From: Lineus longissimus
Taxonomy: Eukaryota; Nemertea; Pilidiophora; Heteronemertea; Lineidae
DNA: 60,000 bases
Assembly (NCBI RefSeq): GCF_910592395.1
Contig: NC_088319.1
Coordinates: forward strand, 8,868,001-8,928,000
Direction: 5' to 3'
Under the pieces are notes generated by a model that saw nothing but the letters and a program-made list of their open reading frames with translations, did no database searches and had not been told where the DNA came from. Every line of letters starts with the position of its first letter. Position 1 is the first letter of the stretch. Below are positions 36,201 through 48,400 of this stretch, in pieces. Both the position numbers and the translations under genes were made by a program.

Positions 36201-39200
36201 AAATGACAGAAAATATTTTTTCATGAAATGTCAGGTTTTTTGGATTTTTTAAATTAGCTTTTATACACATGGTGAATTCCTGTCGAAAGGACTCTTTCAT
36301 GCAGGTGAATAAGGGTCGAATTTTGACCATGTAGCCCTTGCAGCAAAAATGAATTTTACATTGTTCTTTTGAAGGGGCAAATAAAGGACAAATTATAATC
36401 AATATGGAATACAAATGTTTCTCTCTGTTGGTTATTCCGAAAATTCCACCAAATCCGGCATGCCCCCTACAAATATCAAGCAGCTTTACCGAACACTCCA
36501 TGCCCCAAACTCTGTGCGGAGCACCGGTAATTGCTAGTTCTAGCATAATACCCGTGGCGCGGGTTGTTTTAGGGTGTTGGCTTACTGTTGGGTTGGGCAA
36601 TTTGGGTGAAATGAAATGATATGTCTGTGGGTTGTGATGTTGTCTTGATTTTGATGATTGGGACAATCTGGGTGAAAAGGGTTGATTGGTCTGAGGGGTT
36701 GTGACCGAAAAAATCAAACTCCACTACATTTTGACGAACTATTTCGCGAATGGTGAAGAGGCAATGGCGTGAAGTTACGAACTTAGTACAACAAATGCCG
36801 CGAGCATAGTGGGTGGCAGCACCTGACAGAGGAAGTAGTTCGCCTAGGGTTTTTTCGACACCCTCCGCACGGACTCCACTCGTTCCGGAACACTCACTTA
36901 CTTGTTAATCTGCAGAGGTTAGCCTGTTTTTATTGCAGTAAAGAAATGTTAATCGGGGTTTTATATTATATTTTATATTTGCCCCGGGTATTCATATAGG
37001 GAGCTGTGCGCTTCTTTATGCCCAGTGCTTGGGTCGGGTGAGGCGGTTTTGTTATTATGTGACGTGTATCACGTGATGAATTCCCATACGGTTCTTCGAA
37101 AAATTAAGAGTGATTAAAAACGTAAGGTGAAAGAGATGGATGTATGCTTTAAACATATAGTGGCCCCAATACTTTCCCAGCTTACCTTTGTATAATCCCA
37201 CACCTTTGATTTAACAGATGGCCCCATATGAAAATCAGACCTGCTGAAATGGCCCCTTATGTTAATAAGTATGCCCATATATAGAAAGAACAAAAATGCT
37301 ATTTCTCCTAGATCGCTGCAAAGTTTACCCATTTAACCCGGCGAGGACCATCTCCATATCAACCACGACTTTCAGGAAAAGTTTCGAGGTCATCCGATCT
37401 GAACTGACGGAGGAGATGTGAGACAAACTATTTCAGCTCTACGTCCATTATAGTAGTGATATGTTATATGGCACGGCTTAACTCGCCATCCATAGAAGAA
37501 TTCCTTTATGGCCGAATGGTCTCCTGGCTAGACTTTAAGCAACATTGATTGCGGTTATCATTTGGATGGGTGACAGGCAGGTGTAATACAATTTGTAGTA
37601 GGAAATCAAATTTTTAAAATTATTCTCAATTCAGTGCCATCTTTATTACCCAAAATTGTCAAAAGTAAAAGACGAAACGTATCGCTTTTCACATCAATTT
37701 TGTCTTTGACACTCACTATATCTAAATAGTTTTATGGGAATCAGTGAATTTGAAGCTGGTGTTTGCTTTATGATCGAGTAATTGTAATGGCTATGTTCAA
37801 CTGATCAAAGAATTGTTCAGATTCCAGTTGTTTGGAATTGGCTGGCGTCAGCATGTGATCGGAGAGAGCTCTGTCCCAGCCCGCGTCTTTCAGGACGGCG
37901 GTGGCTTTGATGTTGAAACCATACGTTTCCTAGTTGCCTGACTCTTTATTTGAAATACCCTGATTTTAGTATGCATATGTCTTACTATTATTGGTCGTCG
38001 CGAGAGCAGACCCTTATTGTCAGGTTCTGTCATTATGTTTGTGGCAGCATGTGCCTAGCAACCATGCCTAGCAACGGGCATTTTACACTAAAAAATATCT
38101 TTAAAATCATTTTTTTTAAAATTTGGTTCCGAGGAATTGTTTGCAGTACATTCAGCCTCTTTGTCACCAATTTTGAGACAAATCGGAGTAAAAGTGTAGA
38201 CGCTGAATCGATTTGTTTCAGGTCCGTTTAGCTAAATGGCGAGATTGACTATGAATGAAGATAGTTTTAGCCCTAGGATGCTCGGCAGTTGTTGAATTGA
38301 AATGCAAATTGCGTTGCCAGTATTTGTCCTATTGTAATAAAACTTAAGTTTTCATTAAAGTTCGTTATCTTGTTCATTAAGTCCTTCGTCTCATGTAAAA
38401 TGCGAAATGAATAAAATTATTAATTGGGAGCTCAAAATTGATGAGCGTGTATACGTAGCATGCAGGAATGTTGTGCTGGCCAGCGAGCAGTATGGTGAGT
38501 TTCTTCACAAAGCTACGTGTCTTTATCGATGATGTATGAAGAAACTACGAAGACCCAATGTAAGCAGTAATCTAATCTGTAATACTCTCAGATTTCAACG
38601 AAATCAATCAAGTATTTGCCGAGAAATTAGAAATTACGCACAACTTTACAGGATCGCGTCAGCCATAATAATGACATTAATGTACATGCAAATGAGGACT
38701 GTCACTTGCTCGTCAATACCGAGCAGCTAATCACATGGGCATAATTATGATAATAAGGTACAGCGGTGGAAAAATTCAAATTCAAATTCAAATTCTTTAT
38801 TACTCTAAAACGCTAAATAGTCTGGTTCTCTGACCTCGATCTCCGGGCTTTTGGTAGGGTTTAGGAACGGGTCAGGTGACAACAACCGTCTACAAATAAC
38901 ACGGCAGAAAAGAGGAGTGTTATTTTTAGATTCAGCCATTGTTGTAATTTCCCGAGTCAATTATCGTTTTACGGTCGAATTGAGCGCTGTATCTGTCCTA
39001 GGATTATGCACTATTATTGAACACATCATTCTACACTGTAGAAATACCGGAATTACTCTTAAAATGCGCGATTACGGTTATTTTATGTTTCAGACAAAGG
39101 GGTTTCCCCATATAATGACGTCACTTTTAGCGATATTGTCATTTTCGCAAAAGTACGATTTGGGACGCTAAACCTTGACCGATTGCGTTGGTTTTTGCAG

Positions 39201-39343
39201 GATAGGTTGTTTATAATATTAAAAAAAATTAGGCATAAGAATTTTTGTGGAAATGGTGGTTTAAGCTATTGTTCTATTTATAGATTTTTAGCTCAGCTGA
39301 AAAGCTGAGCTATTCATATGAGTAAATGGTAGAATGAGTGTCC

Positions 39344-39434
<91 letters not shown>

Positions 39435-42400
39435 CGTTAAACAGGCACGTTTCAAAACTATGGCGGATAGGCGATAGATCTTCCCTCTGAGGCGTTGAGA
39501 CCCTTCAGGACTCCTGAATAGACCAAATGTGGGTCCGGCAGGATGAGCGGTTTGGCCACTAGGTGGCACCGAGCGAAATTTTCCAAAAACTTTTCCAGCA
39601 GCTGATTTCTCAGTTGGGGATCATGAATCAAATCTAATTTTATAGGGCAAAGCTTTCTCTTTCATTATCAATAGGCGTAGTTCATGAATTTCTCACCAGG
39701 TGGTGTTACTGGCGCAATTTAGTGAGCACCCCCCAAGAAGAGCATTTTAAATTTCGCGCGAGTTATCCCACGTCCAATCACACGTGCAGCGAACGTCACG
39801 TCTCGAGTCTGCGCAGTTCAGACGTAAGGAGACCATGCTATGGAATAGATCGCGTTCTGTCAATTCAGAGGTAAGTTCTCATTAAATTCACAATTTCAAA
39901 GGCGATAATATTTGGCTGCTTGTGTTATTGCATGTTGATGACATTAGGAAAGGCTTGGATTGTTTAATTGGATGTGATTAATTTGAAATAGTTCGTCGAC
40001 GATCGTTGAAAAACGATCTGCGAAATGCAGCTTGGTTGGTCTGAGAAACGATGTCAAAGTCCGGCTTTAAATCATGGATTTCTCAACAAATAACTCTTGT
40101 CACATAGCAGAACTAATGTGAATAAACAAGACAATAATAAACATCGTTCTGATATCATCGGGTAAGGTTGCCAATGTACATAAACAGTGTAATTGAGGAT
40201 CGACTCCAGCGATTTGAAATGTCAACAAACAATAAATGCGCTATGATACACACTGACACTTGCACACTGTACATAGCACAATGCTTCAAACGGGGCCGAT
40301 TCATCACTCTTATCACAATGTATTCCCAATCATATCATCAATGAACTTCCTTGATCATTCGGCCCTAGCGCCTTATCAGTTGTTGTTGGCCTTGTATTTG
40401 ATATAAAACTTGGCTAGCTTACCTATTCTATCAAAATTAAAATGTTATCTCCTCATCATGTTTTGCAGGACAGGAATGATCTGCAGCTGCATTTGAACAT
40501 ATTTGGTGACCACATCTCAAAGATGACCAAGAGAGAGGATCGAGCTATGACCTTGCACATCCCATCGACTTCGGTGTTCACCAGTGCAATCATCAGAAGA
40601 GCCAGGCAATTCTAGTATTCAAGTATTTCATTCTGTAATACTTACCTCAAAATTTACTAAATAAAGAAAACCGCATGTGGCAGTTGGTTAAAAAAATCAA
40701 GTCTATCTGTTTAAAGTTTTTACTTGCTATCATTATTATCAACATTTCAATGGTGGCATTCTGCTAAGGTTTGTTAAGAGTTTCACTTGACTTAAGCAGG
40801 GTGTACACTAGTAAAATATTAGCAACATTTTACCAACATTTTACCAACATTTTACCAACATTTTACCAACATTTTTACAACAATTTTGCAACAAGCCCTT
40901 CAAGGCCCTGTGTTCACTAGCAACAAAATTGCAACAAATTAGCAACATTTTTACAACATGTTGGTAAATTGTTGCAAACTTTTTAGTGGGAACAAAGGGA
41001 AATAGGTATTTTGGAGGGAAAATGGATGATTCCAAGGAGAGAAGATGTGTTTTGAGTGCTTCTGCAGCAATTTTAGCTGTCATTGTTGAGAGACGGAAGA
41101 GGCGGCGAAATAACCAAAGAGAATATGGACCAGGCCCTGGATCAAAATGAGGGTGGATGATGGGGCATACCACTGCCTGTTAAGGCCGCGTATCCATAGG
41201 GTATGCCCTTGTGTAGTGTGGCGTTATGGCGTAACAGCCTTGTGACCTGGCACTATGCCCTGAGTCTCCATTGGATATTCCTTTTTGGTCATGTAGGCCT
41301 TTGTAGTCCTCATTTCGCAGCGGTCAATCGCGTTTATCCGCACGCTGTCATTATTTCAGAAGACAATTTCTTATGAATATTGAAAATGAAAATACAAGTA
41401 ACTTGTATTTTCACTTGCAACATCAAATTGACATGTACATGTATATAAAACCTGACTTTTAAGCAACAAATTACAGGTTTGTGCTTGTTATGATAATCAT
41501 CAGTTTCGGGGTCCCAGAGTAGTTCCCGTTGATGAACCTCTTGAATTAATTTCGCCCCAGACATTGCTTCCGTGTTGTTCACTCGCAAAAGAATGGACAT
41601 GTTCAATCCCAATATGGGCCTATATTCCCAATCCACAGTGCATATATGCCCGCAATGTGACACGGCATAACATATGGGAACGATCAATAACACCAACGAA
41701 GGTTCATTGTCCGTGTGGCGCGCCAGGCGGTAAAAAGGGAATGTTGTGCAGGGCATTTGTTGCAACTGGAAATGTAAAAATGTTGCTAATATTTTACTAG
41801 TGTACACGGGCCTTTAGGCAATAATAGAGTTGGGTAGAGCATTTTGTTAATGTTACCCTTTTAGTTAGGGAAACTGGTGCCTTCTGCATTAGGTGGACCC
41901 CACTTACTCATCTGTCAGACCGGCCTCACACGTCGGCAGTAGAGTTTAAGGTCCAGTCTGCGAGATTTACCCATTTCTACCCAGCCAAAAGCGGGTGATT
42001 GGGCTAGTCTCTCCATGTGATCCAATTCGCATGGATTCTTGTGTCCCGGTGCTGAAAGGATCCCTCCACAAGGGCAGACTACATTCGGTGGCACTGAGGT
42101 ATGGAAGAAAGACAGAAGACGACCAATTTGCGAAAAGGATCATCATCATCATCATCATGGTAACAGCTGAGGATGAATCATGTTGCTGTGTGTAGAATTG
42201 ATGGTCCAATATAGGTTAGGTTATCTGTTTGCGCACACATTGCAAGGGTGGAGCTTGCTTGAAGTAGATTGCGCCAGTCTACCGTAATTCACTGTTACAC
42301 ATCCAGAAGCTAATATCCTTAGGCTTTGAGTCCTTAGTTTAGTAGAGTTTGACGAGTAATGTAATATATACGAACAACGCAGCAACAACTCAGCTGAGCG

Positions 42401-45400
42401 CCAGGCCCTTGGGCCTCTTGTTGTTATTGCCTGACCTACGACAGCGAGAGTGAGGTCAGGAGCCCAGACTATAAAACGCCCACTAGGGGCCAACGGTTAC
42501 ATAAAATAATTACAAAATATACAATATAAAGTTACAGGGTATACAAAATAAGATCACAAATATTTAAAGACAAAAACATAATAATGGAAATCAGGACAAT
42601 ATAGAGTTACGCAGTTTAAAGAACTCGTTGATAATCGCAGCAGAGGGAGGTGAAGGATTTTTCAGAAAAATTGTAGTCAGATCCGACAGAGACAGAAAAT
42701 GGAGATCCCTTCTATTACAACTGCAATGAGTTTTGCTGTTTTGACGCATATTTAGGGCACACCGCAAGGAAGTGAAAATCATCCTCAACCTCCCCTGACT
42801 TGCAAACTTCACACTTTCTTAGACTACAGTGTCTCCCAGTTTTGATTCTTAGACAATGGGATTCCAGCATTAATTTTGTGATACAAGCCCTGTGTTTTAC
42901 TGATTTAATATCATTTAAATATGTTTGAAGTTCAAATGAAAACATAAGATTACTATACATCGAGTTTTTTATTTGTTGCGATTTCACCAAAAATTTCATG
43001 TTGACAAATATCTCTAATCGTTTACTGGGCATTAGAGTATAATATTTTCCAGTTATCCACATTAATATTCATTTGATCAAGCCATAGGTACCCCAACCCG
43101 GAGGAATTAAGAACAACATTTCCAAACTTTGGGGACGTTCTGGCATCAACGCGACGACCCATATTCGCCTATAGGCTTGTCCTATTTGTTTTGGTGTTTT
43201 TCGGTCTGACAGTCAGATCTTAGTGTTTTTCGGGAGTGGCTTTGGCCAGAGTAAAGTTTTGAATGCATTAAAGAAGGGCAGAAGGTTAGTCAAAGGTTTT
43301 TGGTTCACAACGTGATCCTTATTTTTTACCTCTATACTTTTTTCTTCGTCAATTTTCTCCTTGAAATCTATCACCACAGGCCTTATTGTTTTTCATAGCC
43401 TAGCTAAATTTGTGTGCAGTTTTGTCTCTCGCCAGATTTATTCGGTATAAATCACTAGCTTTTTGAGAAAAGGTGTTTTGTGGTCATTTGTCTGTTTATT
43501 TCGTGGATATTTTGGGTGATGTCCATTTGCTCGATATCTGCTTTTGAAATCAAATAAAAGGTTTTTAAGGTACTTAATATGAATCAATATTACTATTTGT
43601 CGAGTGGGATTGTCATTGGACGTTGACTGTTGAACAGTTATGTAAGAATGGCGAAAATATGTCCACATTGTTGATAGTATATTCACTTCATGAATTGAAA
43701 CCTTTCCCTTTGAGAATGCCAAATTGTAAAATAGAATGTAATTGACAAACCTGGTGTTTTTCGCCAAATTTCATGTGTGCACGTTTAATATGTTTACTGC
43801 AATTTATTTCTTATTTTTGAGGATAATTTCGACGTGTTCTTATAGAGTATTGCGTCATTGATTTTCAGATGAATACTTCCATGAGTGCGGACCGCCTTCT
43901 AAGTTTTCAAGGTGGTAAATTTGAATTGAAGGGCTGAAAGCTGAATATTGAAATGACTAATTTTGTAGATCTTGGACATTTTTGCTAAATTCACAGGATC
44001 TACATTGTAGGACATACATTTGGCTAAATTTTGAGCTGTAGACGACCTCGTCCAAGAACAATTAGATGAAGTTGTACAAATAATAGCAAATAGCGATTCT
44101 GAGGAGGAACCACAGTAATTTGACTAGTTCTGACCTGTACCATATTGGCCTACATCAATGAAGACCGTAATATCATTACGTCCCTATACTGCAAACCTAC
44201 TGACGCGCACAACTACCTGCTGTTCTCCTCAGCACACCCGAGACATTGCCTCAACAGCACACCCTACAGTCAATTTCTCAGGATCCGCCGGATCTGTAGC
44301 CTGGACACAGATTTTGAGGAAAATGCCGTCATGATCGGCCGCCACTTCATGCCACGTGGCTACCCTGCACCACTTGTAGAGACAGCCCTCATCCGGGCCT
44401 ACCGCACCTCTAGATCTGATCTCCTCAGAGATGAGGCCCCACTGGACACGGACGATCAACCAGGGACGACTGAGGACAATTTCTTCCTTATATCGACCTT
44501 TATCCCGGGTTTCCAAGCATTACAGCGCATTGTTAGCCACAACTGGCCCGTGCTCCTGAAATCCATTGCAACGCGTCAGCTACATGACTCTCGCATCACA
44601 TTTGGCCACAGAAAACCTCCCAATCGCCGGGATCTTCTGGTCAGAGCCAAATTCACCGACACCGCAACACAATCAGGGGGACCTACAATCCCCACTGTGG
44701 GCTCAACCCTTTTGCCTCTGGGTTCCCGCAACGCGTGCCCAAGAGCCAACACCTCTTGTCGTTACTGCCCTAAACTCAACCTGACAGGAAGGATCGGCAG
44801 CACAACTACCACGCGCTCATACACGGCCATGAAGCACATCACATGCAAAAGCAGTAACCTCATTTACTGCATCACATGCAAAAGATGCAACCAACAATAC
44901 GTGGGTCAAACCAAGCTCCGCCTCATGGACAGATTTGTAAAACACTTTTACAATATCTCCAAGGGCAACAAAGATGACACCATCGGCCGGCACTTCACCA
45001 GCCATAACCACACAGGCATTGATGATTTGTCCATATCAATCCTGTCCTTCATCCACGCCCACCCAGAATCGCCCCAAAGTGCTGTACTCAGGGACACCAT
45101 CGAAATCAGATGGATCCATAGATTGCGCACTGTAGCTCCGCTGGGACTCAATGTCCTAGACTAGTATGTACTGTACACATACATTGCCACGTCTTTTAAC
45201 AACTTTTCCCTATGTGTACTCTACAGGGTTCCCCCAGTCTTACTCCAAAGACAGGGGCAGCATTACTTAAACCGTATCCCGACACACTCCATGTCACATC
45301 CTATCCACTCAGGACAAGCTATTGACCCCTGGAACTAATATCGGGACCATTCCGGTCCCAGACTGTCCGATGTGTAAAATACCTACAGGTCAACTGGATA

Positions 45401-48400
45401 TGCGGCCTTTTACTCCCCACCGCCGCACATCTAGGATAGGAACATTTTTCTATCAACAGTCCACGGCCCGCCTCTGCAGGGCCAACCCATCTTGATCAAT
45501 ATCGCCTTTATAAGTGTCTGATGAGCAACTCCTGCGAAACCGTTCACACCACCCCTGGCATAACCCACATGGCGCGCCTCCCCGCCATTCCGCGCAACTT
45601 TGCCGCCATGCTCCCTAGGAGCATGACGTCATGTCCGTCTCAAAGCCATGACGTCATAAAGGGGCCCAGCATCACGTCAACCACTGCGTCTTGACGTCAG
45701 TTCCAACACCTCACACGGTTTAAGAGATCAAGCGAAGACTTTTGAGCCTTCACAACGGTCACACAAGCCAATTAAGCTGGTCGCATCTCACCGCATTGCC
45801 ACGTCAAAAATAATACATCCTGATATAGGCTACACTATACAGGGTGAAGTACACAAGATTTTGAGTCTGAAAGTGAGGGAGAGGGTAACCCCCAGGTCCT
45901 GGTGCCCATCTTATGGATTTGAGTAGTGAATATGACAGTGATGATCAGAATGTTGCACAGCACATTTTTTAACAAGTTTAGTTTTGAAGTTTACATCATA
46001 AACTACAACATTTATATACAACACTGTGGCTCTAATCTACTTACTCTAACCATAAACGAAGTAAGTACACCAAAAAAACCCACATTTTCCTACAACTTAA
46101 TGACATGACATTTGGGTGTAAGAAGGGAGTTGCTCTGTTGTGTGGTCCTTTTGACCTCCCTTGGGCTTTTGCCCTCGATATTACCTAAGTTTCAGTGGCC
46201 TGTGGTCTAACAAATCCCATTGTGAACCTGACGCCGTGATATGGTTTAAATCGTGCTGCAAGCAGGGAATTCAGCATGAAATACTCGTTCTGACCAACTT
46301 GAACAAACGTATAAACCTTCTGATACTATCTTATTCCTCTCTTCAGTAATCACTGTTTGTAAACCATGTTCCATAAACTATTTCATAATCATAGTTTTCT
46401 CTTTCCCCACCTGATATGATTATGAAATGATATGGTTTCATTTTAACAAATGCAATGGTTTTTATTTACTAGGGTGATAACAAGTCACTTGTCGACCGTT
46501 GGGCACAGGAGTTCAACCAGGAAACTGGGCCGAAAGAGGACTACTGGGACAAATTACAGAAACAGTGGGATGATATGGCCAGGTGAGAAACGAAGTACTC
46601 TAAACCAATCATCATTCAAAATACACCCAACTTGTGGTGGCCAAAATGGTGATGAGCAATAACATTTATTTGCCCCTAAATTTTGCCCGTGGTGTACCCC
46701 ATTTTGTGCAATTGGGGGTGATTTGTCTGTCAACATCTTTATTCAAATGTTTAATTGTTGAGTTCAAGGTCAAGGTGGTGAAATACTCAGCATGTCATAT
46801 CCTTATATTATTAACTATAGATTGTAGGAATGTGCATTACTATTAATATCATAAACTGGAAACCCATAAATGTAAGCACACCTTTTTAGCTCACCTCTTA
46901 GCAGAGGTGAGCTTATCCCATACCGTGGCGTCTGTCGTCCGTCGTCGTCGTCGTCGTCGTCCGTTGTCGTCCGTTGTCGTCCGTTAGCAGGGCACGTTTC
47001 GTAACTGTTAGAGCTATTGAGTTGAAACTTGGTACACATGTACCCTTATGTAATGACACCTTGGAGACCAAGTTTCGGTCCGATTCGTTTCATGGTTTGG
47101 CCACCAGGGGGCCAAACGTTAAAAGTGAAAACATGCAATATGTCCCTTAATAATAGTCGGGAAATTTTGAAAAAAATATGGTAGGTACTTCTAGCAAAGG
47201 TGCATCATATATCCTCCGGGTTTTTGATTTGACCTCCTTTTCAAGGTCACAGAGGTCAAATGGTGTAAATTGGCCGTTAGGATGTAACGATGGCACGTTT
47301 CTAAACTGCAATGACTATTGATACCAAATTTGGTACACATTTACCCCTTAGTCAGGTGATCTCAGGGACCGAAGTTCGGTCCAATATGATTCACCACTTG
47401 ACCACCAGGGGGCAAAATCCAAAAACCTTAAAAATGTGATTATTCCTTAACTTCTTTCCCGATTGCCACCAAATTGATATCATGGGTACATCTAACCACC
47501 ATACAGTATATGTCACACAGGTTTTTAATTTGACCTTCTTGTCAAGGTCACAGAGGTCAAATGGCGTAAATTCGCCGTCAGGCCGTAACTATGGCACGTT
47601 TCTTAACTGCAATGACTATTGATCACAAATTAAGTACACATGTACCCCTTGGTCAGGTGATCTTAGGTACCGAAGTTTGGTGCGATCTGATTTGCCGTTT
47701 GGCCTCCAGGGAGGGGGCCAAATCCTAAATTCTTCAAAATGCCATTAATATTCCTAGTAATGACTTGCCCGATTGGCACCAATTTTATATCATAGGTACA
47801 TCTAATTCTAACAACCATTCAATGAGTCACCCGGGTCTTCTTTGATTTGACCTACTTTTCAAGGTCACAGAGGTCGAATGTACTGTAAATTGGCCATTTT
47901 GGGGAAATTGTAATTGCTTGGACCTACATCAAACCTAACACTACATGACACAATACCATGCTCTTTATCCATCTTTCCACCACATGAGGTGAGCACAATG
48001 GCCCTGGCCATTTCATTTAGCACACCTCCAGAGAGGTGAGCTTATCTTATGGCGCAGCGTCCGTTGTCCCTCATTGCAAGGGACGTTTGAACTGCTTAAG
48101 CTATCAACTTGGTACATATGTTCCCCTATGAAATGACACCTGGGAGACCAAATTTCATTCTGGTTCGATTCCTTATTTTGCTACTATTACTAGGTGGCTA
48201 AAACCGAAAACACAAAAAGTGCAATATCTCCCTAACTTGATGATCACCAAATTTTTATCATAGGTACCTGTTATATCGATATATGACAGTTCACCCAGAT
48301 TTTTGATTTGACCTACTTTTCAAGGTCACAGAAGTCAAATAGCGTGAATTGGTCGAAAGTTGCATGTTTCGTAGACCCGTCACAGCAAAACCAGGCGCAT

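Larger units (their letters stand above)
40795..41813. mobile_element. Deleted PIF/Harbinger element with TTA target duplication
   Basis: Terminal inverted repeats share GTGTACACTAGTAAAATATT (40801 and inverted at about 41789-41808), and TTA flanks both ends (40792-40794, 41814-41816), the PIF/Harbinger target. It retains the first exon of each Harbinger gene in convergent orientation: a transposase N-terminus (+) and a MADF exon (-). An 11-bp tandem (CCAACATTTTA, 40821-40876) lies in the left end. Confidence 0.88.

Noticed and set aside
36115-36717. 200-codon ORF as a novel gene
   Set aside because: TTG start, low-complexity N-terminus, no splice or poly(A) context and no family resemblance; kept only as a low-confidence note.
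37505-37590. tRNA-Leu or 5S rRNA gene
   Set aside because: Only short stretches resemble these RNAs; a cloverleaf or 5S fold does not close. At most a SINE remnant.
39288-39569. ORF with repeated TDRQ units
   Set aside because: Direct product of the (GTCT)n microsatellite inside an H-type repeat.
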